Positions 1 to 9,255 of a DNA stretch of 64,000 nt are shown here, one piece after another. Where the stretch lies: NCBI RefSeq assembly GCF_927798215.1, contig NZ_CAKMMW010000017.1, forward strand, positions 62,001 to 126,000, in the 5' to 3' direction. A model generated the notes under the pieces. The model did not search any database, was not told where the DNA came from, and saw only the letters and a list, made by a program, of their open reading frames with translations. The DNA is from Paenibacillus_E allorhizoplanae (GTDB taxonomy: Bacteria > Bacillota > Bacilli > Paenibacillales > NBRC-103111). Every line of letters starts with the position of its first letter. Within the stretch, counting starts at the first letter, position 1. A program made the position numbers and the translations under genes.

Positions 1-733
1 CGTGAGCTTCACCTGTGAGTCCTGTCGATACTCCCTCTATGGTTGATACCGAAGAGGTGCGAGCAATAAACTCCGAACTTGTCATCCCATCTCGAATAGC
101 AACGACGCGCCCTACTTTACCCGCCATAGACATATCGTGAGTAACAATCACAATCGTAACACCTAGTTCCTTATTCAATCGTTGGAAAATGGAAAGAATC
201 ATATCCGCCGTCTTCGTATCTACCGACCCCGTCGGTTCATCCGCAAGCAGCAAACGCGGACGGTTTGCCAGTGAAATCGCAATCGCTACGCGCTGTTGCT
301 CACCACCGGAAAGCTCTTGCAGTTTATTATTCAAGCGGTGGCTAAGGCCAACCCAGTCCAACAATTGCTTCGCATAGGCAGGATCATAGTTCCCGCTAAG
401 CATCATGGGCATTTCCACGTTTTCAAGTGCAGTCAAGTAAGAAACGAGATTTCGCGCATTATTTTGCCAAATGAAGCCTACCGTATGTCGTTTGTAATCA
501 ACGAGCTGCTTATCTGTAATCTTAAGCAAATCCCAATCTCCGACTTTCACTTGACCTGCGGAAGGGCGATCAAGACCTCCTAAAATGTTCAGCAAGGTAG
601 ATTTACCGCTTCCGCTATTGCCAATAATCGCCATTAACTCACCGTCGTCAATCTGAATATTAAGTCCTTGCAAAGCGACAACTTCGATCTCGTCGGTTTT
701 ATAAATTTTCACTAAGCCCTCGCAAGTTATCAC
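1..733 (-). CDS. ABC transporter ATP-binding protein (MacB/LolD type), 3' end cut by window edge
   Basis: ATPase of a MacB-like ABC system; it should energise the large FtsX-type permease encoded just upstream on the same strand. 244 codons are visible. Walker A reads GNSGSGKST, the Q-loop region contains GFIWQN, the signature is LSGGEQQR, Walker B is LLLADEP and the H-loop is VTHD, so the nucleotide site looks complete. I chose the GTG at 733 because GGGGAGGA lies just upstream and the preceding permease stops at 735, leaving one base between the genes (translational coupling). The C-terminus is outside the window. It is the second ATPase gene of this operon; the other is at 4713-5483. Function is inferred from family and position; the substrate is unknown. 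Confidence 0.9.
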   Translation of the reverse strand, partial: MITCEGLVKIYKTDEIEVVALQGLNIQIDDGELMAIIGNSGSGKSTLLNILGGLDRPSAGQVKVGDWDLLKITDKQLVDYKRHTVGFIWQNNARNLVSYLTALENVEMPMMLSGNYDPAYAKQLLDWVGLSHRLNNKLQELSGGEQQRVAIAISLANRPRLLLADEPTGSVDTKTADMILSIFQRLNKELGVTIVIVTHDMSMAGKVGRVVAIRDGMTSSEFIARTSSVSTIEGVSTGLTGEAH

Positions 734-734
734 A

Positions 735-3650
735 CTATTTCTCCTCCCCTAGCTTCACTGCCTGATGAACGCGCAGCCTTCTAATGTGTAAGAACAGCAA
801 CAGAGCGCCAGTTAGCATCATGAAAGCAACCACGAAATATAACTGATAGGTGTCCTTGGAATCGAATATGACTCGGAATGGCGGCACCTGCGTCTTTACA
901 TTCTGGGAAGTTTGCAGAAAGGGTAGGAAGAAATAGCTCGTTAGCTTGCCAATTACGATACCTAAAACAATGGATAGTCCAGCTGTGAAACCCTGCTCGA
1001 GCAACAGCATTCCGGTCAATTGCTTGCGGGAAAGCCCCATAGCTCGGAGGACACCAAATTGTACGACCCTGCTAGATAAGTTAAAGAACCAATAAAGCAT
1101 GTAACCGATTAAAGACACAACGACAGATACGAGAAAACCCAAGCTAAGAATACCGAACACGCCGCCTCTTGCTGGGAGCTTCTTCTGGACGATGAGCTCG
1201 TTGCGAACATCCTTGATGGCGGCAATTTCAATCCCTTTGGCTTGTAGAGCTGTAACGATCGGGGCCACTTTGGCGTCTGGTTTCATTTTGAGCCATACCT
1301 CATAGGGTGTAATTGGAGCTTGATCGTAGATGTAATCCAGATTTGCTACGAAAAATGGTGTTTGATCCGGATATTGAGCTGGCCAATACGGTAATATCCC
1401 AACAATCACGAATTCCAAGGGCTGCTGTCCGATTGTAATGGATAGCAAATCACCCTCCTTAAGGGCATATTTGCTGGCATAACTGGATGGAATGATAACG
1501 GCCTGCTCATAGCTGCCTAGTACATTTAAATATTGATTCGGATGAGCAGGGAATAAATCAGGTCGGAACCACGCTACTTTAGCGAAATCCGTATTATCGA
1601 TCCCCATGATCGTTCCCTGCCCGGTAGATTTACCGGAAACGACGACATTTCCTTTGGTTTGCATCACTCTGGCAGCAGCCTGAACGCCTTCCAAATCGCG
1701 GAATACTTGAAATGGCGGCTCTACATAACGTATTTTGGTGGGGGTTTCCTCACCAGGCTTCGGGCCACCTTGACCCTGACCCTGGTTTTGGCCACCGCCT
1801 GAACCGGACCCGCCATTTGCCCCATTACCTCCTTGAGCTTCGCCACCTTTACCACCGGCATTCGGATCCTGCGGCAAATCATCGGAGACACCTTCCCACA
1901 CGGTTTGTATCACAACGTCGGTACCATATTGGTATAAGATTCGCTCCGAAGAATTCAAATCTATCGTTCGTGCAGCCGAGGAATTGTACACGCCAAGACC
2001 CAGCGTAAGAATGAGCAGCAGCATTAGCGGATAATACGCTTTGGCTGAACGAGACAGCTGAACAAGCGTTAAATAGAGCGGCACAGGCAGAAACTTTCGG
2101 CCAAACCAACCGAACAATCGCAGCAGCCACGGAAAGATGCGAAGAAAAAACAGTCCCAGTGCGAAAATCGAAAGTGCTGGTACGAAAAACAGCAGCGGGT
2201 GCACCTGAAGTTGATCAGTTGTCATGCCTGTTTGCACCGATAATACTTGACGTTGGTCAAATAAGTAGAACCCATAACCAACCACTCCCAGCAGGACAAT
2301 ATCGAGGAACCACCGCTGCCATAGTGGCGAACGGTCTGATCTTGCGAGCTGCTGCTTATAATTGACGATGGAAGATCTAGCGAAAAGCACCGCTGGAATA
2401 ACGCTGGCAAGAATCGCAATGAGAACAGCGAGCCCACCGTAAAGCATCGCTTCTGGTGTAAAGCTAATCGGGATTGATTTGCGATCCACGAATGTTAGGA
2501 ATCCGCTGGTAGAACCAATGCTCTTCGCCATGAACCAGCCCATAAACGGTCCTATCAATAGCGCAATCACGCCTAGTAACAATCCTTCTAGGAAGTAAAT
2601 TCCTACAATTTGATTCGTGCTGCCCCCACGGCTTCGCAAAATCGCAATCACACCGCGCTGTCGATCCAGCGATTGTCGGGCATTCATCAAAATGTAATAG
2701 AAAACCATAGCAATCATAGGCGCCGCCAATGTGAATAATAAAATCTGCATCTGTAAGCTCTGGGCTTTGAATTCAGTTAAAATCGGCTTAAAGGATACAT
2801 CAACCTTGGTATTTTTAAGTTTCTGGAACAAGTTAATATCTAGTCGTTCCAAACGACTCTCAAGCGGTGACAATTGACTTGTTTGAATGTCTCGAAGATC
2901 GAAAGCATAATACCAATTAGCAAGTTGCAGCGGAATTTTCTTCTCCGTTAGCAACGTCTTCATGAATACATCATCACTAATAATAAGTGCATTGACTAAC
3001 CCCTCTAACCCTTGGAACCAATAGGCACTTGATTCGTTTTTCGGTTTGAAGGAACCTACGATCTTCACCTTGAGCAGTTGACTGCCGCTGGCACTTGCAA
3101 CGGAATAGTTAAACACATCACCTACGTGCAAATCATTACGAAAAAGAGCTTCTTCTAGGACGACAGCTTCCACTTGGCCATTTTGTAGCTGCCCCGAAGG
3201 CATCTGTCCATTTGACCAATCGACTTCATTCTTTAACCCGCCTAGTGACGTTAACGTCATTTGACGACGTTTACTTGGATCTGCTTTTGTCCCCTCAGCG
3301 GGAGATAATGGAGCCCCTTTGATTGCATAACTACTTGCATATGTATGTATGGGAAAAGCAATATCTTTGGGAACATCCTGTTGTATATACGTCTTGATGT
3401 TCTCCAGATCATTCAAATCTGCACGTTCTGTTCCTACTGCTTGATACCTTATAAGTAGTGAGCCTGCGGGAAGTCCCTCGCTCTTTTCTTCTAAAGACTT
3501 GGCGACGACTCGCTTCAGGGACCCATCGGCATACATGGGAATGCTCGTGGTGAAAGCCACGGCCATGACAAGACCAAGCAGGGTGCTGAGCGTTAGCCAG
3601 CGGGTATTCCACATTTTCCGAAATAAAAACCGCAGCATCGGCATGGACAT
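735..3650 (-). CDS. FtsX-like ABC transporter permease, giant two-module form with Gly/Gln-rich linker
   Basis: Membrane subunit of a MacB-like ABC exporter, 971 aa. The layout is a transmembrane helix near residues 15-35, an extracytoplasmic MacB-type periplasmic-core region, an FtsX block of about three helices around 310-430, further helices to about 570, a second external domain, and a last three-helix FtsX block near 845-965. This is a duplicated FtsX arrangement, much longer than the usual 380-450 aa single permease, so one chain may supply both halves. Residues about 595-635 are a low-complexity linker rich in Gly, Asn and Gln. The start overlaps the stop of the adaptor gene (TAATG), and the downstream ATPase follows after one base. 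Substrate unknown; export of a peptide, lipid or drug is an inference from the family. Confidence 0.9.
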   Translation of the reverse strand: MSMPMLRFLFRKMWNTRWLTLSTLLGLVMAVAFTTSIPMYADGSLKRVVAKSLEEKSEGLPAGSLLIRYQAVGTERADLNDLENIKTYIQQDVPKDIAFPIHTYASSYAIKGAPLSPAEGTKADPSKRRQMTLTSLGGLKNEVDWSNGQMPSGQLQNGQVEAVVLEEALFRNDLHVGDVFNYSVASASGSQLLKVKIVGSFKPKNESSAYWFQGLEGLVNALIISDDVFMKTLLTEKKIPLQLANWYYAFDLRDIQTSQLSPLESRLERLDINLFQKLKNTKVDVSFKPILTEFKAQSLQMQILLFTLAAPMIAMVFYYILMNARQSLDRQRGVIAILRSRGGSTNQIVGIYFLEGLLLGVIALLIGPFMGWFMAKSIGSTSGFLTFVDRKSIPISFTPEAMLYGGLAVLIAILASVIPAVLFARSSIVNYKQQLARSDRSPLWQRWFLDIVLLGVVGYGFYLFDQRQVLSVQTGMTTDQLQVHPLLFFVPALSIFALGLFFLRIFPWLLRLFGWFGRKFLPVPLYLTLVQLSRSAKAYYPLMLLLILTLGLGVYNSSAARTIDLNSSERILYQYGTDVVIQTVWEGVSDDLPQDPNAGGKGGEAQGGNGANGGSGSGGGQNQGQGQGGPKPGEETPTKIRYVEPPFQVFRDLEGVQAAARVMQTKGNVVVSGKSTGQGTIMGIDNTDFAKVAWFRPDLFPAHPNQYLNVLGSYEQAVIIPSSYASKYALKEGDLLSITIGQQPLEFVIVGILPYWPAQYPDQTPFFVANLDYIYDQAPITPYEVWLKMKPDAKVAPIVTALQAKGIEIAAIKDVRNELIVQKKLPARGGVFGILSLGFLVSVVVSLIGYMLYWFFNLSSRVVQFGVLRAMGLSRKQLTGMLLLEQGFTAGLSIVLGIVIGKLTSYFFLPFLQTSQNVKTQVPPFRVIFDSKDTYQLYFVVAFMMLTGALLLFLHIRRLRVHQAVKLGEEK

Positions 3651-4750
3651 TAGCGACCTACTACTTTCTGTCCGGCTGTGAGACCCTTTATGATTTCCAC
3701 ATCGGTTGACGTCTGCTGACCAATTTCTACATCCACTTCTTTCTTATTTCCTTGGGTATCAACGACTTGCACATAATTTCGGCCCGAATAGGAACGTAGT
3801 GCTGCAAGCGGGATTGTCGTGGCGTTTTCTTTCCTCTGGGTAATAATCGTCACGCTTAGCGGCGTACCGCGATTCAACCCTTTGGGAAACTCATTCAACT
3901 GAACAACCAAGTAGTTATCAATCGTATCCTGCTCCCCTTGTTGCCCCTGACCAGAGAACCCACCATTATTCGTGTTGTTCGCAGCTTGCGGGTTAGGAAG
4001 CTGCTTTACTTTCCCTTTGTGCTGACCAGCTGAGTTGATGTCCACCTGAACCTCCATGCCGATAGCCACTTTCTTCGCATCATCAGCACTAATGCTTGCA
4101 GCGACAGTTAGTTCTTTCAAATCCGCGAGTGTTGCTACGGATTCCCCAGACTTCACGGTATCACCTTTCTTAACAGACACGGTGACAATTGTTCCACTGA
4201 ACGGTGCGAGCAGTTTCGCTTTACTCACTTGTGATTCAAGCTTCGTCAGCTCCTCGCGTTTCAGTTCGAAATCAATCTTCGCCTGCTCAACTTGTTCAGG
4301 CGTCATTTCATCAGCCTTACGAAGCGTTTCGATCATCGTCAGTTCGTCCTTACGTGTCTGAAGCTTCTTCCGTTTTAAATCGCTCTCTATATCCGACACG
4401 TCGAGTTCTGCAATCGGCTGTCCCTGTTCAACGGAATCGCCATTCTTCACAAGTATGGCACTTATCCGTTTGGCAGACATATCTTCGGAGAAGAACAATT
4501 TCTCTTCTTGTAAGGCCATTAATCGCCCGCTCCCTCTCACTTTCGTCTCAAGGGTTTCTGTTTTCACCATATATTCAGGTTTTTTCGAAAGCTTAGGTGG
4601 ATTAATCGACGGAAGCGCTTCTTCATCCTGTTCCTTGGGCAATAGGGAGCATCCCGAAGCAAGAAGGAGTGTGGAACTTAATAATAGTGCTGCTAGCGGT
4701 CTCATCGCCCACTTACGTGACGAATCGTCCGTCCACCATTTCATAAACAT
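3650..4750 (-). CDS. Efflux adaptor lipoprotein, HlyD/MacA family
   Basis: Periplasmic-adaptor-type (membrane fusion) protein that in Gram-positives sits outside the membrane and couples to an FtsX/ATPase pair. The N-terminus carries a hydrophobic stretch ending in LLLASGC, a lipobox, so it is probably a lipoprotein. A barrel-sandwich (biotinyl-lipoyl-like) half follows (ISAILVKNGDSVEQGQPI), then a coiled-coil hairpin of about 60 residues (KRKKLQTRKDELTMI...), the second half (LLAPFSGTIVTVSVKKGDTV) and beta-barrel domains. I chose the ATG at 4750 because GGAGG lies 9 nt upstream, although it overlaps the ATPase gene by 38 nt. A shorter start at 4705, just before the lipobox segment, is the alternative. 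The order ATPase-adaptor-permease-ATPase defines the operon. Confidence 0.85.
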   Translation of the reverse strand: MFMKWWTDDSSRKWAMRPLAALLLSSTLLLASGCSLLPKEQDEEALPSINPPKLSKKPEYMVKTETLETKVRGSGRLMALQEEKLFFSEDMSAKRISAILVKNGDSVEQGQPIAELDVSDIESDLKRKKLQTRKDELTMIETLRKADEMTPEQVEQAKIDFELKREELTKLESQVSKAKLLAPFSGTIVTVSVKKGDTVKSGESVATLADLKELTVAASISADDAKKVAIGMEVQVDINSAGQHKGKVKQLPNPQAANNTNNGGFSGQGQQGEQDTIDNYLVVQLNEFPKGLNRGTPLSVTIITQRKENATTIPLAALRSYSGRNYVQVVDTQGNKKEVDVEIGQQTSTDVEIIKGLTAGQKVVGR

Positions 4751-5483
4751 GATCGGCAACCTCCAAAATTGTAGGGTCATGTGTTGTCATACAAATCGTG
4801 ACTTGCTCTGTAGCGATAATGCTGCGAAAAACAGACATAATCTGGGCGCCCATCTGAGAATCCAGTTCAGCCGTTGGTTCATCCGCTAATATGAGAGATG
4901 GTCTATGTGCAATAGCTTTGGCGATCGCGACACGCTGCTGTTCCCCGCCGGAGAGCTCGTAGGGACGATGATGCATACGTTTGCTTAAACCGACAAGGTC
5001 TAGGCAATGATTGACCCGCTCTTTCCACTGAGAGCGTGGCACCCCTGCCATGCGCAGCGCCAACTCAACATTTTCCCAAGCAGATAGCAACGGCATTAAG
5101 GCATAGGATTGGAATATAAAACCAATTTCCTTACGACGGATCAACGTCCTCTCATCATCACTGCTATGGTGAATGGCATGCTCTTGAAACAAAATCTCCC
5201 CCTTCGTTGGCAGATCCAGCCCCCCAATTAAATTAAGCAGCGTTGTTTTCCCCGAACCTGATCGACCTTTGAGCATGACAAGTTGCAGCGGCCTCAGCTC
5301 CATTTCAATCCCTTTCAGGACATCTAGCTGCTGACCCCCAACTTGAAAGGAGCGATGTACATCACGTACCGTCAACAAAGGTGATTGGAGCCCAATGATG
5401 CGGGAGGAAGTGCTGTTAGAAAAAGGTTCTTCTTCGACAGAAAAAGCCTCCAATGTGCTCCTTTTGCGAAACCAGCTTGTCAT
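4713..5483 (-). CDS. ABC transporter ATP-binding protein (MacB/LolD type), first gene of export operon
   Basis: 256 aa ATPase with Walker A GRSGSGKTT, Q-loop GFIFQS, signature LSGGEQQR, Walker B LILADEPTAELD and H-loop TTHD, all intact. The first 35 residues (MTSWFRKRSTLEAF...) precede the usual ABC start and are not part of the fold. The AAAGGA site about 10 nt upstream of the ATG supports the start. It is the promoter-proximal gene of the operon that continues through the adaptor, the giant permease and a second ATPase to the left window edge. A single permease with two separate ATPase genes suggests either a heterodimeric ATPase pair or a further permease gene beyond the edge. Confidence 0.9.
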   Translation of the reverse strand: MTSWFRKRSTLEAFSVEEEPFSNSTSSRIIGLQSPLLTVRDVHRSFQVGGQQLDVLKGIEMELRPLQLVMLKGRSGSGKTTLLNLIGGLDLPTKGEILFQEHAIHHSSDDERTLIRRKEIGFIFQSYALMPLLSAWENVELALRMAGVPRSQWKERVNHCLDLVGLSKRMHHRPYELSGGEQQRVAIAKAIAHRPSLILADEPTAELDSQMGAQIMSVFRSIIATEQVTICMTTHDPTILEVADHVYEMVDGRFVT

Positions 5484-5670
5484 ATGGTTATTTTTCCTTT
5501 CATTTCCAAATTATCCGTATGATAAAGTAGACGGTGCTAGTTAATAAAAAGTTTCAGCAAAATTGGTAATTTCATCTATTTATTTGGATGATACTCCCAT
5601 TTAAATGATACATTGGAATATACTACTAATTGGAAAATACATCCATACAACTAATTACCTAATTTAATAC

Positions 5671-5744
5671 AAAAAAAGACGACTCACCGCCAGCTTCTTG
5701 GCAATGAACCATCTCTTGAATGAATCGGTGATTTGTTTTTTTTT
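5671..5744. terminator. Possible bidirectional terminator between the export operon and the MFS gene
   Basis: TCACCG (5684-5689) pairs with CGGTGA (5726-5731). An A7 run before the left arm and a T9 run after the right arm can extend the stem. The loop is long (36 nt), so this is tentative. It lies just after the stop of the minus-strand MFS gene. The remaining 5484-5670 is AT-rich upstream DNA of the export operon with no gene I can support. Confidence 0.4.
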
Positions 5745-5752
5745 GAAAATGA

Positions 5753-7060
5753 CTACTTAAAGGATTTAAATACACCCTCGCGGCTACTCGCACTCCCTCT
5801 ACGCGACCAAATAACAACAGGGATCAGCAACAAAGACAGGAATCCCCCCGCCAAAGACAACCAAGCAAAACTTGAATGAGCAACAACCATGCCTGACAAA
5901 GCCCCACCAGACGCTCCCGCCAACGAGACTAAGACATCAACAGTTCCTTGCGTCCTCGCACGTGTTGCAGGTGTTGTCGCATCAATAAGCTGCGCAGTAC
6001 CGCTGATAAGACCGAAGTTCCAGCCAAGACCGAGCAAGGCCAGCGCAATAATGAGCCAGAACATTGAATCCGCTGGCGCCCACGCGGCAAGCAATCCGGC
6101 CAATAACAGCGTAACTCCCGAGGCACAGGACATGAAGATGCGCCCAAGTTTGTCCACAAGTATTCCCGTCACCAAGGAAGGCAAGAACATTGCTGCGACA
6201 TGAATGCCAATTACCATGCCGACTGCATCCAAGCCGTGTCCATGATGCTTCATATGGATCGGCGTCATCGTCATGATTGCGACCATGACTATCTGCGTCA
6301 ACACCATCACCGTGGTCCCGATGAGAACTCCTCGGTCACGTCCAGCTGGTGCTGAAGGTTTCGCGGTAACTCCTCCTTGCGTTGGATTCGTTGCCTGCGC
6401 TTCGGCTATCGCTTTAGCCACAATATAAGGATCTGGTCGAAGCCAAATCCACAACACCAAGCCCGCCAACACAAAAGCCGTAGATGCTAGCATGAATGGC
6501 CCAGCCAGCGCTGGTGCGCCGACGGATGTCGCGAATTGCCCCATCACTCCGACTAAGTTCGGCCCTGCGACTGCACCAAACGTCGTGAAGACCATGGCTA
6601 AGCTAATCGCTCTCGCCCGCTGCTTAGGCCCTGCTAAGTCTGTTCCAGCATACCTTGTTTGGAGATTCGTCGATGTTCCTGCGCCGTAAATCAGCATCGA
6701 GAGGAACAGAAGTGGTAGGCTATTTGCAATAGCAGCGAATACGACTCCCATGGCCCCTACTCCTCCTGCGAGGAAACCGGTTGTTAAGCCTGCCCTCCGA
6801 CCATAACGCCCCGACAGTCGTCCAACTATCCAGGCAGACGAAGCAGCACCTAGCGTCAACAAGGCCGAAGGGATACCAGCCAAGCTATCAGTCCCTAGCA
6901 TATCTTGTGCGAGTAGCGCTCCGACCGTCACACCTGCGGCAAGCCCTGCTCCGCCGAATAATTGAGCGATGATGACGGTCATCAACGTCTTGCGGTAAAG
7001 CTGCTGTTGTTTTTCTGGAGAATGCTTATATGTTTGAATCCATTCGCTTCCTTCAGCCAT
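5753..7060 (-). CDS. Major facilitator superfamily transporter
   Basis: 435 aa integral membrane protein with about 12 hydrophobic helices and a central hydrophilic loop near residues 205-240 (ATNPTQGGVTAKPSAP). The MFS loop motif between TM2 and TM3 is visible as GRLSGRYGRRAG, and a weaker copy in the second half reads GILVDKLGRIF. This is the pattern of a 12-TM drug/H+ antiporter-like pump. Start: ATG at 7060 behind GGGGAGGAGGA. It stands alone between a candidate terminator and a gap of about 140 bp. Efflux is likely; the substrate cannot be read from the sequence. Confidence 0.88.
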   Translation of the reverse strand: MAEGSEWIQTYKHSPEKQQQLYRKTLMTVIIAQLFGGAGLAAGVTVGALLAQDMLGTDSLAGIPSALLTLGAASSAWIVGRLSGRYGRRAGLTTGFLAGGVGAMGVVFAAIANSLPLLFLSMLIYGAGTSTNLQTRYAGTDLAGPKQRARAISLAMVFTTFGAVAGPNLVGVMGQFATSVGAPALAGPFMLASTAFVLAGLVLWIWLRPDPYIVAKAIAEAQATNPTQGGVTAKPSAPAGRDRGVLIGTTVMVLTQIVMVAIMTMTPIHMKHHGHGLDAVGMVIGIHVAAMFLPSLVTGILVDKLGRIFMSCASGVTLLLAGLLAAWAPADSMFWLIIALALLGLGWNFGLISGTAQLIDATTPATRARTQGTVDVLVSLAGASGGALSGMVVAHSSFAWLSLAGGFLSLLLIPVVIWSRRGSASSREGVFKSFK

Positions 7061-7205
7061 TCCTAATCCTCCTCCCCTGCAACAAAACGCCTTTTGCCAT
7101 TATCATACCTGTGTCTGGCGTTATTGGCTATGTCAAATTACTTTGATCATTTCATCAATAAACATAGGGAGATGCCGGCACCTAAGAACGCTGATCTACG
7201 CACAT

Positions 7206-7233
7206 AAAAAGCATCCAACACCTTGGATGCTTT
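7206..7233 (-). terminator. Rho-independent terminator after the rhodanese gene
   Basis: Stem AAAGCATCCAA / TTGGATGCTTT with a 4-nt loop, followed on the minus strand by a T5 tract. It lies 13 nt past the rhodanese stop codon. Confidence 0.85.
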
Positions 7234-7245
7234 CCCATTTACTAT

Positions 7246-7683
7246 TTACCCGATTAAAGGCGCTTCTAGACCAAGTGTTCCCTCTACCGCATTCCCTTCC
7301 TTCCGCCAGTACTCAATACCACCGAGCATCTCTTTCACCTTGAACCCTAGACCTGAGAGACGAGCGGCCCCTTTGGTACCCCCATTGCAAGCTGGTCCCC
7401 AGCAATAGACGACGATCGTTTGCTCTTTGGAAAAAGAAGCCGTCGTTTCGACGCTGATCTGGTTGGAAGGCAGGTTAATCGCACCGGGAACATGGCATTC
7501 TCCGTAGGCTTTTGCGCTGCGAACATCGATGAGCAGGAAGTCATTGCAGCCATGCTGCATGTCGTAACGTACATCCGCAACGTCTGTTTCTACCGAAAGC
7601 TTATTCATAAAATGCTGGTGCGTATGCTCCGGTGATGGGGCAGGCGTCTCAAGAACGAGCGATTTGGTTGTTTGAATGGTCAT
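7246..7683 (-). CDS. Rhodanese-like sulfurtransferase domain protein
   Basis: Single-domain rhodanese of about 145 aa. The substrate-loop motif is VVYCWGPACNGG with the catalytic Cys in CWGPAC, and the conserved LIDVRSAKAYGECHVPGAINLP segment precedes it. Proteins of this kind carry persulfide sulfur, or detoxify or relay it. Start: the ATG at 7683 has GGAGG 8 nt upstream; a longer in-frame extension to 7740 lacks a ribosome site. It lies directly downstream of the LysR gene on the same strand, 92 nt away, and may be its target. A strong terminator closes it. Confidence 0.85.
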   Translation of the reverse strand: MTIQTTKSLVLETPAPSPEHTHQHFMNKLSVETDVADVRYDMQHGCNDFLLIDVRSAKAYGECHVPGAINLPSNQISVETTASFSKEQTIVVYCWGPACNGGTKGAARLSGLGFKVKEMLGGIEYWRKEGNAVEGTLGLEAPLIG

Positions 7684-7775
7684 TTGGGTTACCTCCAGTG
7701 TGGTTGTCGATTTCTTAATGTTACTGTAACACAGCCCCAAACACTGGAGTTATCGATAGTTATTGAACCTATACT

Positions 7776-8663
7776 TCAATCATTTCGATAGTTGGCGCCG
7801 CCGAGCAGCTCTAGAAAACCTAGATAGGCTTTCGATTTCCATTTTTTCTTAGCGATAATCAATTGTGTGTAGAACTTACACGCTGGATCAACGAAGGGGA
7901 TCGCGACGATCTGGCCTTTGCGGATTTCCTCAGCAACCGTAATTCGGGGCAACAGCGCAATGCCTAGTCCATAGGTTACGCACTGCTTGATCGCTTCCAG
8001 ATTACCGAATTCGTAAGATAACTTGTAGCTCACTTGATTTCCTTTTAACACCTTAAGCAACATCGCTCTGTACGTACAGCCATCCTCGGTCAGAATCAGA
8101 GATTCATTCTGCAGATCTTCGACGTGAACTTCACTTTGCCCAGCTAATTTATGATCAGGACTAGCAATGATGACAAGTGGTTCTTCTCTCAAAATAAGGC
8201 TCTCCAGCTCTGGATCCGTAAATGGCGGGTCCAGAATGATCCCGATGTCCAGAGCGCCTTCTTTCACCGCTTCAATAATGAAGGGTTCATTCCCTGGTTG
8301 AATGACAATGTTGACGTCAGGGAAATCGCGGCGATACGCCTGTAGATACGGGGGCAGGTAGAAAGCTGCTAACGTCTCGATCGTCCCAATCGTGAGTGTC
8401 CCCTTGGATTGCTGGGATACGACTTCCTTAGACTCTTCATGCAACCTATTAATCTCATTCGCATATTGCAGGAGTGCTTCTCCAGCCATCGTCAATTTCA
8501 TACTCCGTCCAAAACGTTCCAAGAGAACAGCCCCGTAGGATTCCTCAAGCTTCTGAATTTGGGCTGTAATGCTTGATTGGGCATAGCCTAGCGTTTCTGC
8601 GGCCCGCGTGAAACTTCCCCATTTCGCCACTTCGCGGAATGTCCTCAAGTACGTCATTTCCAT
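7776..8663 (-). CDS. LysR-family transcriptional regulator
   Basis: 295 aa. The N-terminal winged helix-turn-helix (YLRTFREVAKWGSFTRAAE, then LGYAQSSITAQIQKLEESYG) is classic LysR, followed by a substrate-binding domain from about residue 90 (GTLTIGTIETLAAFYLPPYL). The start at 8663 is preceded by GGAGGTGAG at the right distance; an upstream ATG at 8678 is possible. Effector unknown. The downstream rhodanese gene is the only obvious target candidate. LysR proteins usually bind a T-N11-A box upstream of their own gene; I did not find a convincing one. Confidence 0.9.
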   Translation of the reverse strand: MEMTYLRTFREVAKWGSFTRAAETLGYAQSSITAQIQKLEESYGAVLLERFGRSMKLTMAGEALLQYANEINRLHEESKEVVSQQSKGTLTIGTIETLAAFYLPPYLQAYRRDFPDVNIVIQPGNEPFIIEAVKEGALDIGIILDPPFTDPELESLILREEPLVIIASPDHKLAGQSEVHVEDLQNESLILTEDGCTYRAMLLKVLKGNQVSYKLSYEFGNLEAIKQCVTYGLGIALLPRITVAEEIRKGQIVAIPFVDPACKFYTQLIIAKKKWKSKAYLGFLELLGGANYRND

Positions 8664-8739
8664 AAGTCTCACCTCCATGAGTCTACTAGGAGCATTCCTC
8701 TACTTGAAATATAACAAGGACCTAAGGTCTTATCAACTC

Positions 8740-9045
8740 TCATGATTTCATATCGAATCGACTTCTAATAAACTTTTTACGTGGAGGATAGGTCGCACAA
8801 AGGCTTTCCACATACTGATCGAACTTTTCTGCCAGCTCATCATATTGGAAACTGGACTTCACACGTCTATAACCACGCTGTACAAGCCTTTCTCTAAACG
8901 CCTCATCCCTTGCCAACTGGAGAACACTTTCTACAATTTCGGCATGTGAATTCGGATCTACAAGAACTCCTGTCACTCCATCAAGCACCGCTTCTAGAGC
9001 ACCACCGAAGTTGGCTAGGTATGATAAAAAGCGCTCTCTCACCAT
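8740..9045 (-). pseudogene. C-terminal remnant of a GT4-type glycosyltransferase
   Basis: The open frame of about 100 codons matches only the last third of a family-4 glycosyltransferase: GGALEAVLDGVTGVLVDP corresponds to the donor-binding G-G-x-x-E-x-V-x-D-G-x-T-G segment, and an amphipathic helical tail ending in FDQYVE follows. The whole acceptor domain and the first part of the donor domain are missing. The first ten codons of the open frame lie inside a terminator-like hairpin (9026-9065), so the frame's apparent start is not the old gene start. I see no ribosome site. This is most likely decayed coding DNA. Confidence 0.7.
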
Positions 9046-9065
9046 CCGGCGGGAGAACGCTTTTC
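9026..9065 (-). terminator. Terminator-like hairpin fused to the glycosyltransferase remnant
   Basis: AAAGCGTTCTC pairs with GAGAGCGCTTT (one mismatch) across a 14-nt loop, followed by T5 in the minus direction. It could end transcription arriving from the DUF1801 gene at 9256. The stretch 9066-9255 holds no gene I can support. Confidence 0.6.
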
Positions 9066-9255
9066 ACTTATGAATATAATGTCATCTTCCGTCGACGATG
9101 GAGGAAGGATTTGATGCACTTGTACATGTAAAATGCCAAAGAGACATCTCAAGTCCCCAGCCATCCGAAGCCGGGCTAAAACTCACGATAAAATCATTCT
9201 TATTGCCGTTTCTCCATTTATCCTGGAGAGCGTAAATGGATGACGAATGACCTTA

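Noticed and set aside
5520..5670. A degenerate copy of the palindromic-module repeat
   Set aside because: Some TTGGA and TCCAT pieces occur, but no regular arm pairs or 51/62 spacing; AT-rich DNA gives such matches by chance.
9214..9241. TCCATTTA / TAAATGGA hairpin as a terminator or repeat module
   Set aside because: No T tract follows, the loop is 12 nt, and it does not fit the 9-5-9 module of the intergenic repeats.
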